Assembly: GCA_028564705.1 (NCBI GenBank)
Contig: JAPXFQ010002889.1
Location: 1,674,001 to 1,738,000 of the forward strand
DNA length: 64,000 bases
DNA from: Apricaphanius iberus
Lineage: Eukaryota > Chordata > Actinopteri > Cyprinodontiformes > Aphaniidae
Direction: 5' to 3'
In this document: positions 27,301 through 39,200 of the stretch, one piece after another
How positions within the stretch are numbered: the stretch's first letter is position 1
Layout: each line of letters begins with the position of its first letter
The notes under the pieces: model-generated
The model's input: only the letters and a program-made list of their open reading frames with translations
The model's database searches: none
Told to the model about the DNA's origin: nothing
Translations under genes and position numbers: made by a program

Positions 27301-30300
27301 TGGCTAATCACATGGATTGCTCACTTGTTCTTGGGGGAGATTTCAACTTTGGACTAAATGAAGAAATAGACAGGCTCAGTACAGCAGGGACTCAGCGCAG
27401 ATGGCAATCCATAGATATAGTTAAACAGTACATGAGCGATTATGGACTCTGCGATGCATGGCGATCGCTTCATCCCAACGACAGAAAATACACTTTTTAC
27501 TCAAACGTACATCATTCTTATTCTAGATTGGACTATTTGTTAGTCAGCAGCTCACTGTTGAATGACATTTCAGACACTGAGATACATCCTATAGTGATCA
27601 GCGATCACGCTCCTGTTTCTTTAAATTTAGCAAATAAAATTGCAACCCTTCAATATAAAAATTGGAGATTTAATACATCATTACTTAAGGATAAAGAATT
27701 TATTAAATATATTGAAAAAGAATGGGCTTCATACATGGAATTTAATGATCTCCCTGGTATGTCGCCATCCACTCTATGGGAAGCAGGGAAAGCTGTGATT
27801 AGAGGTAAAATAATTTCATTCTCATCAAATAAAAAGATAACAGAAAATAAACATGTTCAGGAATTAGAAGAAACTATTAAATCATTAGAACCTTCCCTGG
27901 ATAAAGAGAGCTTAAGTAAAATAAGGAAAGCAAAATTAGAGTTAAATGTAATTATTAATAAAATCACGCAGTTCTTAATCCAAAGACTTAGAATAGAAAA
28001 CTTTGAACATAGCAATAAATCAGGTAGCTTCTTAGCTAATCAGTTAAAAATAAATAAAGAAAAAACAACTATATCTGCAATCAAAGACAAAACTGGGAAT
28101 ATAATATATGACCCTGAAAAAATAAACAACACTTTCAAAGAATTTTATGAGACGTTATACACACCAGAGATAAACCCTTCAAATAATGATATTGTACAAT
28201 TTCTGGATAAAATAACTCTTCCTAAACTTTCAGACAGTCAAGCAAAGGCCCTGGATTCACCGCTAACAGTGTCTGAACTCCAGGAGGCCCTCCAATCTAT
28301 GCCTAATAATAAAGCTCCAGGTCCAGATGGATTTCCAGCAGAGTTCTATAAAGAATTCTGGAATATTCTGGCACCAACATTTTACAAAATGTTACAGGAA
28401 ACAAAGGAAAATGGTCGAATACCACCAAACATGAATTCTGCCTACATCAATCTTCTATTAAAACCAGGAAAAGACCCTATGTCTCCTACCAGTTATCGTC
28501 CGATTTCTCTTATCAATGTGGATCTGAAAATAATTTGCAAAGCTCTTGCAAGAAGGATAGAGAAAATAACACCTCTAATAATCCACCCGGATCAAACAGG
28601 TTTTATAAAAGGTAGGCTCTCTTCCACAAATTCACGTAGATTAATAGATTTAATAGATTATTCCCACTGTAAAAACGTCCAAACCAATATATTATCTTTA
28701 GATGCAGAAAAAGCATTTGATAGAGTTAACTGGAAATTTTTATTTGCAGCCTTAAATAAATTCGGATTCAGTAATTCTTTTGTAAACTGGTTAAAAATAT
28801 TATACAGCTCACCAACAGCATGTATTAGGACCAATAATCAAACATCATCAAGGTTCTTTCTTCAGAGAGGTACCAGGCAGGGATGTCCACTTTCTCCCTC
28901 CCTCTTTGCTATTTTTATTGAACCATTAGCAGCAGCAATCAGGCAAAATAATAATGTTAAAGGTATACAATGCAACAAAATAGAACATAAAATCAGTTTA
29001 TACGCAGATGATGTACTACTTTTTCTACAGCATTCACAAACTTCCTTGTATCAGGTAATTGAGTTAATAAAATCTTACTCAAGAGTTTCAGACTATTCCA
29101 TAAATTGGTTAAAATCTACAGTCCTTCCTATCAACTGTTCTTACCAGAGTCCTGTTGCTTTACAGCTCCGGTCGGGAAATATTACATATCTAGGTATCCA
29201 TATCTCACCAAGACTGGCAGACTTATCTAAGCTAAACTACGTCCCACTTTTAAAAAAAGTGGAAGATGATCTGGCAAGATGGAAATCCCTTCCAATATCA
29301 CTTATTGGAAGGGTAGCTACAATAAAAATGATGGTTTTGCCTAGAATCAATTATTTATTCTCAATGATCCCAAGCAAACCATCACCTGATTGGTTTAGAT
29401 CTCTGGACTCTTCTGTTTCTAAATTCCTTTGGAAAGATAAACCCCCACGTATCAGCTTAAAAACACTACAGAAGTCCAAAGATAAAGGAGGTCTAGACCT
29501 ACCAAACTTTCGTCATTATTTCTTAGCCAACAGACTCCAATACACATCAAGATGGGTAAAACACAGTTATATCGATGAGTGCTGGGTAGATGTAGAACAG
29601 ACACTATGCAATAAGATAAAACTTTCAGATCTACCTTTTGTTAGCTCAAATATAAAACAAAATGAATGTTTCAAAAGTATAAATATCAGCTCCTCTCTGA
29701 CAGCTTGGTGGGAATTTCTTAAAATGACAAAGACCTCACTAGTCCCATGCAGGCGTACACCCATCTGGAATAACCCGGATATCTTACAAAAAAAATGCAT
29801 GATTAACTTTCCGGGCTGGAGTTGTAAAGGAATTGAATACCTGGAGCATATATTTGATGGAACAGACTTTATCCCCTTTAATACATTGGTTACACAATTC
29901 GGAATTAACAAGAATAAATTCTTAGAATACCAACAAATTAAATCAATTATAAAAAATAAATTTAGGCTCAATACAGTTGATTTACAAATTCCAGGAAAAG
30001 TTTTAGACTTCCTTAATCTTAACCCTCCCAAACTGCTATCTAAAATATACAAAACATTAAATAGAATCGGCCGGTGGTTGGCGGGCGCTGCTGCCCTTTC
30101 CATCTCCCCGGGCTGGTTCCTGTCGCTTGCTCCCCGGTGGCCGCTTGCCGCGTCCGGGCGTCGGCGAGAGGCCGTGGCGGGTGGCCGGCGTCTCCGGGCC
30201 CGATCGGCTATATTGACACTGGACATGGCTCCTGGGTCTTGGTCTTAGCCCTCGCGGGGGTGCTGGGGTGGGGGGCTCTGGCCGGTGTTGGTCGGCCTCC

Positions 30301-33216
30301 ACGGTGACTGACCAGTTGGTGGGGTGTGGGCTGGTGGGTGGACGTGCTGGGTTCTGTTGCCACCCGGCCATCGGGCGGTAGTAGCAAGGCTGGAGGATGT
30401 CGGCCTGGGGATTGGCCGCCCGGGACTTCGGTCTGCTCACGGGCCTGGCGCGGCATGTCCGGGGTACCCGAGTCGGTGGTGCGCCGGGTTCCGGCCTCGG
30501 CCCGGGGGTCCTCGGACGCTGGCGGTGCCTGGGGCGTCTCTTATTGGCGGGGAGGCTTTTTACCATCTAGCACAGGCGCTCTTTTTAACGGGGTGCGCTT
30601 GGGACGGGAGGGGGGAGGGCGTTGAGGGTGAGGGGGGGCTAAACTCAACCTGGGTGTCTAGTGACATGTGTTTTGTTAGCAGTGTGAATGTTGGGGAGGA
30701 TTTAGGTATGCCCCTGGCATGGGGGCTGGTGGATTGCCGGGGCCCCCATGGGGCTCGGCGGTACCGCTGCCGTGGGCCCCGACTGGACGTGCTGGGGCCT
30801 CCCACCCCTGGTGGATCGGGCCGAACGGGGGTGCCTATTGGAGTCAGCAGGGGAGCTGGCTCCCTGGGGTTGGCAATGGTCACCCCAGTTATTTTCTCCC
30901 CATCCCCATGCCTCTGTCCACCTGCTCCTTCATTCTACCATTCACAAGGCCTTGGGACGTGGGCACGTCACTGGGGTGCGGGATGGAGCTTCCGTCTTCG
31001 CTACCCGGTGGCGGCCTGGGTCCCGATTTTATTGAGCAATTTAGACACTACACTTGCAACATTTACAGGGAACGCACATGTAGGGACCTGGCGGTGTGGC
31101 GCCACAGGCGAGGCCCCCTCAACGGTTGCCCGGCTCGGTCCTGGTGCATGTCGGGCGGGTCCTGGGTGGTCCGGTGTGTCGGGCGGCCGCTGTTTCGGGC
31201 CGATGTCCTCCTTGGATTGACTGGGGCACCTCTTATGGGGGTGCCGGGTTTGTAGAATAGGTTGGTGCCGTCCGGTGGATCGGTGGGGACCGTGCCTGGC
31301 GCCCAATCCTCCTGCCGGTTCCAGGACTTCAGCTGGCTGGTCTGTTCGCCTGGTGGGGCTGTCCGGCATTGGCTGGGCCCCTGATCTTGGCGCCCCACGT
31401 GGGGCGGGATCTGGACCCTGGAGCTGGAAGATCTGGATGTCCAGGTGCCGGCTGGGCGCGGCCTGGGGAGGGCGTACATCCGCTGTGGCTCCCTGGCGTG
31501 TGGATGTGTGGGGGCGGGCCGGGTTGTTGGCGGTGGGTACTGGTCCGGGGTGGCGGCGGCGTGTGTTGTCCGTCGGTTGGCTGCGGGTCCTCCTTGCCTG
31601 CGGCGGCGGCGGGGGACCCTTGTCGGCTGGTCACTGGTTGGGGCCCCGCTGGGGGGTGGGGTGCCCCTGGTCCCCGTGGCCTCCGGTTCCTGGTCCGGGC
31701 CCGCCCTGGCGTAGCCGGTTACCGGCGGAGCCCGTGGGCTCGTCACTGCGATCTCTCGGGCCCCAGCATCGCGGCTGGTGGGTGCTCCCCTGGGGCTTCC
31801 ATCTGTTCCCCTCTTGGCGGGTGATCGACCCTGCGCTGATCCGCCTGTGGACTCTGTACTCTGTGGGACGCTGGATGCATACATCTCTTGCCTCCTCCAT
31901 GTCTGTGCCGATTCCTGTAGGACGGATTGACGGTTCCTTACACCAGCTATCAATCACTTGCATGGGGAAACCTTATTCCGACCTGCATGCTCGCACACAC
32001 ATAGGTGTGGGGACATAGGTGAGGACGGACATATCTTAAGCTGAGGTCAAAAGAAAAAAAAAAAGAGAAAAAAAAGAAAGAAAACAAAAAAAAAAAAAAA
32101 AAAGAAATTGAAGATTTTCCTACAACGGTGTGTACTACTCCCTTCAGAGGACAGCACAAACAGGCTCCAACCAGACTAGAAAAAGAAGTGGGAGGCCGCG
32201 TTGCACAACTGAGCAAGAAGATAAGTACATTAGAGTCTAGTTTGAGAAACAGACGCCTCACAGGTCCCCAACTGGCATCTTCATTAAATAGTACCCGCAA
32301 AACACCAGTGTCAACATCTACAGTGAAGAGGCGGCTGCGGGATTCTGGGCTTCAGGGCAGAGTGGCAAAGAAAAAGCCATATCTGAGACTGGCCAATAAA
32401 AGAAAAAGATTAAGATGGGCAAAAGAACACAGACATTGGACAGAGGAAGACTGGAAAAAAGTGCTGTGGACGGATGAATCCAAGTTTGAGGTGTTTGGAT
32501 CACAAAGAAGAACGTTTGTGAGACGCAGAACAACTGAAAAGATGCTGGAAGAATGCCTGACGCCATCTGTTAAGCATGGTGGAGGTAATGTGATGGTCTG
32601 GGGTTGCTTTGGTGCTGGTAAGGTGGGAGATTTGTACAGGGTAAAAGGGATTCTGAATAAGGAAGGCTATCACTCCATTTTGCAACGCCATGCCATACCC
32701 AGTGGACAGCGCTTGATTGGAGCCAATTTCATCCTACAACAGGACAATGACCCAAAACACACCTCGAAATTGTGCAAGAACTATTTAGAGAAGAAGCAGG
32801 CAGCTGGTATTCTATCGGTAATGGAGTGGCCAGCGCAGTCACCAGATTTGAACCCCGTTGAGCTGTTGTGGGAGCAGCTTGACCGTATGGTACGCAAGAA
32901 GTGCCCATCCAACCAATCCAAATTGTGGGAGCTGCTTCTAGAAGCGTGGGGTGCAATTTCTCCAGATTACCTCAACAAATTAACAGCTAGAATGCCAAAG
33001 GTCTGCAATGCTGTAATTGCTGCAAATGGAGGATTCTTTGATGAAAGCAAAGTTTGATGTAAAAACAATCTTATTTCAAATAAAAATCATTATTTCTAAC
33101 CTTGTCAATGTCTTGACTCTATTTTTTATTCATTTCACAACGTATGGTGGTGAATAAGTGTGACTTTTCATGGAAAACACAAAATTGTTTGGGTGACCCC
33201 AAACTTTTGAACGGTA

Positions 33217-33286
<70 letters not shown>

Positions 33287-36200
33287 CATACTGTACATGG
33301 ATGAAGATAAGTAGTTTATCCAGCATCTGGATTTGATAAATAAAAACAACTACATTAATTTCATCTCAACAAGGTCTTATTGAATGGCATTAAAACTACT
33401 CTTTTAGTTTCCTAAAGCTATGACCACATTCCTATCTGCTTACACGCTAAATCTTTTTATTTTGTATTAAGGTACAATTATTACTGGCTATGATAAAGGC
33501 ATAGAGAGCCAAAGTGAAGGTTATACTTGCTATAGTCCAGTCAGTTCATTATGATATAATGTTCATCATATAATGTTCAGTTCATTATGATACCATATGG
33601 TAACAATGGGGTCTAATCCTTAGGCCCACTCCCTGTAATTCTGCAATACTGTCAACAGTACTGAAATCAGACAGTCACAACACTTGGCTAACTTGTTTAT
33701 GTGTTATAGACAATCTAAAGATGAAATTAGAATGAGAGTTTAACACAGTTTTTTAGATTATTTCAAGTTCTTTCTGACATTTTGTTCAGACTGTGGCTAA
33801 TGTGGCATTATATATGAGGAATAGGTTTATTGGACATGTCATGTTCATTCTAAGGGGAAAAAAATCCAGCTGGATCTAAAAGATGTATGATTCATAGATC
33901 AGAACCATCTAGGTGAGAGTCAGCTAATTATTTTTCTGGTTTCAAGGCAGCAATTTGAAGCTTGTAAATTACATATTTTTATGCTCTGTCTCTTTCTCTC
34001 TTTACAGTTCCGTTTCAGATATTTTTGGTCCAGAATCTTCCCTAAACCTTGAGTAAGTGGCTTCTATAGTTTTCATTTATATTTTTTACATATATGTAGT
34101 CATGTTTCAGCTGGATATTTGATGAAAAACTTGCTCCTGTCTGTGACACATTAGTCACTGTAGTTTTAATCATGTTATTCTCAACTATCATGTTCCTACA
34201 ACTGCTGGATGTAGTTAACTCTTTTCTCAAACACAAACAATATTCTTAAATGCTGTAATTGATGCCGTCTATATGGTTTTGAAGTTGTTTTTTTTTATGT
34301 CTCAGTGTTGTACATTTAAATATATCTTGCACTAGATAAAATCATCTGAAAAGTTTATGTAGGGATTTTCAACTACAAATATTGTCAATATAATTTCATT
34401 TGAAAAAAATACATCAAATCCATGCTAACTTTATCATAATAACATATTAAAAACAGATTTACTGTTATTTCTGATAAAACATCTTATTTTAATTTCACAG
34501 TTTAGGTACTCCTGCTGTATTAGAAAATAGGCAATATTACTTTTTACATTCTTAAAAAAAAACAAGTGTTAAAAATGTATTCTGGATTAAGGAAAAAAAA
34601 GCCACCGATTCCAATATGTTGCCGTTTATTGAGGATAAACAAAGCCTGTATGTTTTTACTGAGTTTGCGGAGTAAAATGACGTCTTTCTATTGTCCTCTT
34701 CAGCAGGAAGTTTGTCCCATGCTTAAAAGTTTGCATGTGTAAATCCTCTTACATGTGAGATAATGGTAAAGAAGGTATTTATGCCATGGAAAGTTTCCCT
34801 TTTTCAGTTCAGAAGTAGAAGGTAACCGATTCTCTTGAGAGTAAAACATGCATTCAACAGAACGATATATATTATGCCGTAGGGCTTTTTCTCTACCAAA
34901 GGCCTCGGGGAAACTACTCGACAGCAGAGCTGTACGTTAAGTTTTTTAGCTTAGAGCATTGGTACTTCAAAGTTTGCTAGTTTTGTAGCACAGCCAAAAA
35001 AATGTAGCACCAACACATAATGTCTTATACTATTTCTAAAAACAAACTGTTTTATTCTATTATAAGCAATACATATAACAGAATACAAATTCCGATGATG
35101 GTTCCAAAATGGGGAAATTCAAGCACAAAAGCAGCAAAGTGAAAGATTCACGCAAATATAAAAGCATGATATAAAAAAAGAATTAAGAACAACAGTGAAA
35201 GGGCAAAATTATAACGCTAAAACACTATAAAGTTAATTTAAATGGCATATTCTGGTTCAAATAATTTGCAACTGAACAGGATAATTGAAACATATTTACA
35301 AATTATAACGTAATTTCCAGATTATAAAGCGCACCAGCCAATTTTAGGGAAAAACACAAATGTGTTCATAAACAAGCTACACCAGACGCCACAGGACTTT
35401 TAACGTTTAATTATGATATGTAAGGGTTCATGCAGTGGGGATTGTTGAAAAAGTGATTGGTGTTTGGGATGCTTCAGTTTTTGTTGACATTTCAACATGG
35501 TGGAAACACCTTGGCTGTTCTGTCTCTGTGATGTCAGCCAATTTTCAAGAAAGTCTTTAAATTCGGGCCATCCGCTTTTACTACCTCTGAAGGTTTTTTT
35601 CGTCTAACTTCATTGAGACAGTTCTTCATGCTGGTGTTTCCAACGTCTCACCATGGATTCATTTAGGCCAAGGGTACATGAAGCCACTCTATTTCTTTCT
35701 TTAAAATCCAGATCAACTGCCTTTACCTTAAAAGCTGCATCATATGCATTTCTTCGCTTGTTTTTTTCCATAATGAGGGTTTGTTCATGAAAACGTGTTT
35801 TTTGCAAACTGTCTCGCTCTTGTAATCTATGTCTATTCCACTTTTGTTTTTATTGTTCATGCAAATTTCCTCTCTCACTCTTTTTTCGGTCTCCAGCATT
35901 TTCTGCTGGAGCTGGCCTCTTAAAAGCAAGTACCTCTTAAAGGTGAAGGACGTAACCTGTACAATCCATAGATCGAGGAGGCCCTCTAGTGGCTGATAGC
36001 TGTAAAAATCCATAAATAAGCCGCACCATTGTATAGGCCTTAGGGTTTAAAGAATGGGAAAAAAGTAGCGGCTTATAGTCCGGAAATTACGGTAAATGTC
36101 TATTTGTCCATTACAGTACAAGCTATTTACTAAAAGTATCAAATAAAAAACTCTCTGCATCCTCGTTGTGAGGCCATTCAACAACAGTGTCTTCAGTCAG

Positions 36201-39200
36201 ATCCTTCTTCAGTTTCAATTTATCACAGACTACTACAGGAGATCAATCCTGCCCACAGCCATCAGCCTTTACAACTCCTTATTAAAGAAATGTAAATAGT
36301 AATTATTTGTTAGTTGGACTCTAAACAGGACAATTATGGAAAACTCATACAAAGCCAATACTACAAACATTCACCATGCACAGAAAAATCAGAAGAGTGC
36401 TTTTGCTATATTTTTTTTTTTCTGAAAGCTTTTAAGACATTTTTTTAAAGGATGCCCTTAAGTTAGCTTGACTCCTTACATAAAGGTAATATAGTATAAT
36501 TAGTGCTGTTGAATTACTGCGTTTAACAGTAGAAAATCCATGCTTTTCTTTACCTTCAACAATTTAATGTTTTTGGGCTTTTTTTTAATTAAGGAAACAT
36601 ATTAGCTTTTAGCAAGATGGAAGACAAAACTGGAGAAAATAATAAATGTAGTGGCATAATGGATCAGATGCTACCGAGATTAACTTTCAAGCTTCTAAAT
36701 TTTACTGGACAATAGTAACATTTATATGAAGTGTTTATCTCATGTACAGTGAAGCCAGCACATTTGATACATTGGCACTTAAGTGAACAGCCAACAATGT
36801 TTTACTTCTGTCTTGTCTGCTGTTTTAATTCTGTACCACAGAAAGTAGTGTGCTACGAAAACAAATAAGCTGTCCAGTATTTCAAATAGATGCCTAAACC
36901 TTTCTGTGCCTTTTAAGATTAGAGAAAGTATTTTGTGATCAGGAATTTGTGGCCATTTTAAAGTACAGAAAATCCTGATGGCTTATCTCATTATAACATT
37001 ATACTAATTGTTCTGCTGTCCTCTGGCTATATTGCAGTGTATCTTCTGCAGAAAACTACTAGTTAAATGCCTGTGGAAAAGCACACCTTGATGCATACAA
37101 CAAGACCTACCACTAGCAATCCTCCTGGGTGATATATTGTTGTTGTTTTGTGCTTTTTAGAATCAGGCTGTTCTGCACAAGGTGACCCGTCAAAGGGTGA
37201 TAAGACCCTGCCCAGCAGCCCAGCAGCAAGGAATCATGAGTCAAGTCTGCTCTCATTTTCCAAAGCTACCTTGTGGCTTTCTTTGAGCTTCAGCCATTGA
37301 ATCCATGGTGTCCCTTTGCAGCCGTACTGATTTGTAGCCTTCTTGGAGCCTTGCAGAGTAAAAGCTTTGTAAATCCTATGTAGGCTCCTTGAGCTTCAAC
37401 TCCCTAACAGTACAACCTGACAAGTCACCCTGTCAACAGATTTCCGAAAAATATTTGACAGGTTTTCCGTGTTTATGTTAATTTTATTGTTACGGCTTAC
37501 CATGTCTGAACATCTGATCCAAAATAAAGTCATCAGTTATGCTGGAGATGCATGTTTAGTATCATGAATCTTCATGTTCAAATAATAGCCTTATCAACCC
37601 TTCTTTTGACTGACAGCTCTGTATTTATTTCAGTATATTGATATACATTTTTTATCTTTCATATTCCTGCTAGACTGCTGTCATTTCAGTCAAACAATTT
37701 TGACAGTGCAATAAGACCGTCATACATCTGCTCACCCCCAACGGACACAAATAAATAACTTCACTGACCCGGAGCTCATTCACTTGCGAACCACGTTCAA
37801 GGACAGTGAATCATATCCTCATATTTATGGGGTGGTGTTGTTTTCAGTATCAAACATAGTTCCGTCTCGTCTTCCTCTGGGTTGGTCGTGCTGCTTTATG
37901 CAGCGTAAACATGGAATACAAACAGGAAACCATTGTCTAGTAAAAAATTTTATGAATGTTGACGTAACAGCAAAGCTATATTGTAGACATTAACTTCAGT
38001 TTAGACAGTTCATCTTAAATATATTCCAACTATGGACTACTAATTTTTATACCTGATTTTCTGATGAAAATTCCTTCGCTGGCATGGTTTTTGTAACAGC
38101 CAAAGAGGTGAAATAAAAAGGTTTAAAAACATTACTTAAGGCTGGTGGTTGCTGTGTACATCTATAATAGAATCAGCATAGAGTCTCCCTCACGTGCAGC
38201 TGAAAGGGATTCAACAAATGAAAGACTTCTTTTATGGGTCCCTTTTGGTTTTCTGAGCCATGTTATCTGGAGATTTATTTTTAGGTGAAGATCGGTGAAA
38301 GTCAAGGTTGAGTCTGTAATAGATCTGCAACTTGACACAGCCGATGAGTTCAGAGCCCACCTGGGGCCCTCATTGCATGGACTTGATAAAGAGAAACAGG
38401 ACAACTGTTTAATCAAAGAGATCGTAAGCCAAGTCCACATGTGCCTTCTGATAACATAATTTAATGTAAGGGTTAAGCTGGCATCAAAGTAAATTGATTA
38501 AAGTCTAAAGAAGTGTATAAAATATGATATTGGGGGAAAGTTAATAGAAGAAATCCATATTTATGTATTTATTTTGGAAAAAACCCTTCACAATTTTTTA
38601 CTAGATGACCAATGTTATAAATTTTACTTCTCTCCCTTTGTCATCAATAATAACCAGCTCTGCTTGTTGTTTTGGAATTAACTTAAATCATTATCCTTAA
38701 CTAAAACAGAGAAAATATTATTATGAAAATTATTTTTAAAAATAAAATGGGTAATATGTAATACTCCAGTGTCCGTGACAGACGCATCGCAGTTTCGAGA
38801 TGGTAATTATACTGTTAAGGCATTGATAGTATGACCACCAGCCTTATGGAGTGCTGTTCCCTTATTTGTTTGGTATGACAAAGCTTGACTAAGCTTGAGT
38901 CATAGACTCTACTGGCAGGAAGCTTTATTCTGCTGAATATGGTGATAGCCATCAGAAAATATAATTTCCATGTGAAGGGGCACATGGTTTGCAACAATGC
39001 ATAGGTGCTGTGTAACAAAAGAACATTCACAATGGTCGCAGAACCCAGTTCTTTTTCTTGTGTGGCCATTAGGTGTCTTTCCACTATCTGAACTTCAGGG
39101 TAATTTAAGCAAATCTTTTTCTGATGGAATAAGTTGTCTGCCCTCTCCTCTCAGCAAGTTTAAAGGACAACTAAGCATCAAATCATCTTTTTGTAGCTTA

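Larger units (their letters stand above)
26854..32104 (+). mobile_element. Tx1-like (L1-related) LINE, 5' truncated, with 10-bp target-site duplication
   Basis: Inserted inside the transposase gene of a Tc1-like element. AAATTGAAGA flanks it on both sides (26844-26853 and 32105-32114). It contains about 60 bases of leader, ORF2 (from 26916), a 2-kb GC-rich segment (30068-32030) and an A-rich tail (32049-32104). ORF1 is absent, as expected for 5' truncation during target-primed reverse transcription. The interrupted gene supplies the empty-site sequence, so the boundaries are exact. No AATAAA precedes the tail. Confidence 0.92.
26750..33057 (+). pseudogene. DD38E Tc1-like transposase pseudogene (split by LINE)
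   Basis: The 5' arm (26750-26853) begins ATGGCC and encodes a decayed N-terminal helix-turn-helix start with an in-frame TAA at the fourth codon and further shifts. The 3' arm (32115-33057) resumes after the LINE. A two-base loss near 32236 shifts frame, and from about 32240 the DDE domain is open to the TGA at 33055-33057. Motifs: KRRLRDSGLQGRVAKKK, VLWTDESKFEVFG (first Asp), GGGNVMVWGCFG, FILQQDNDPKHTS (second Asp), then 38 residues to the Glu in SPDLNPVELLWEQL. The catalytic triad itself is intact. Confidence 0.9.
26324..33219 (+). mobile_element. Tc1-like DD38E (Intruder-type) transposon interrupted by a LINE
   Basis: Flanked by TA. Left end CACTACCGTTCAACAAGTTTTGGG; reverse complement of the right end CACTACCGTTCAAAAGTTTGGGG. 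Removing the inserted LINE and one copy of its target duplication leaves about 1635 bp, the usual length for the family. The transposase frame starts near 26750 and ends at 33057. The D-to-E spacing of 38 residues matches the published DD38E 'Intruder' family of vertebrate Tc1 relatives. The right end sits against a TA microsatellite. Confidence 0.88.
22173..34007. other. rad18 intron, 11.8 kb, with nested transposons
   Basis: The right 7 kb is a DD38E Tc1-like element split by a LINE. The left part has a Harbinger-like repeat (22917-23190), a hAT MITE (23318-23761) and an L2-like LINE tail (24940-25280). The segments 22.2-22.9, 23.8-24.9, 25.3-26.3 and 33.3-34.0 kb show no further supported feature. 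Confidence 0.7.

Noticed and set aside
30057..32018. Long overlapping open frames on both strands (up to about 300 codons)
   Set aside because: They lie in the GC-rich LINE tail, where stop codons are rare by composition. The translations are low-complexity Pro/Arg/Gly-rich with no domain.
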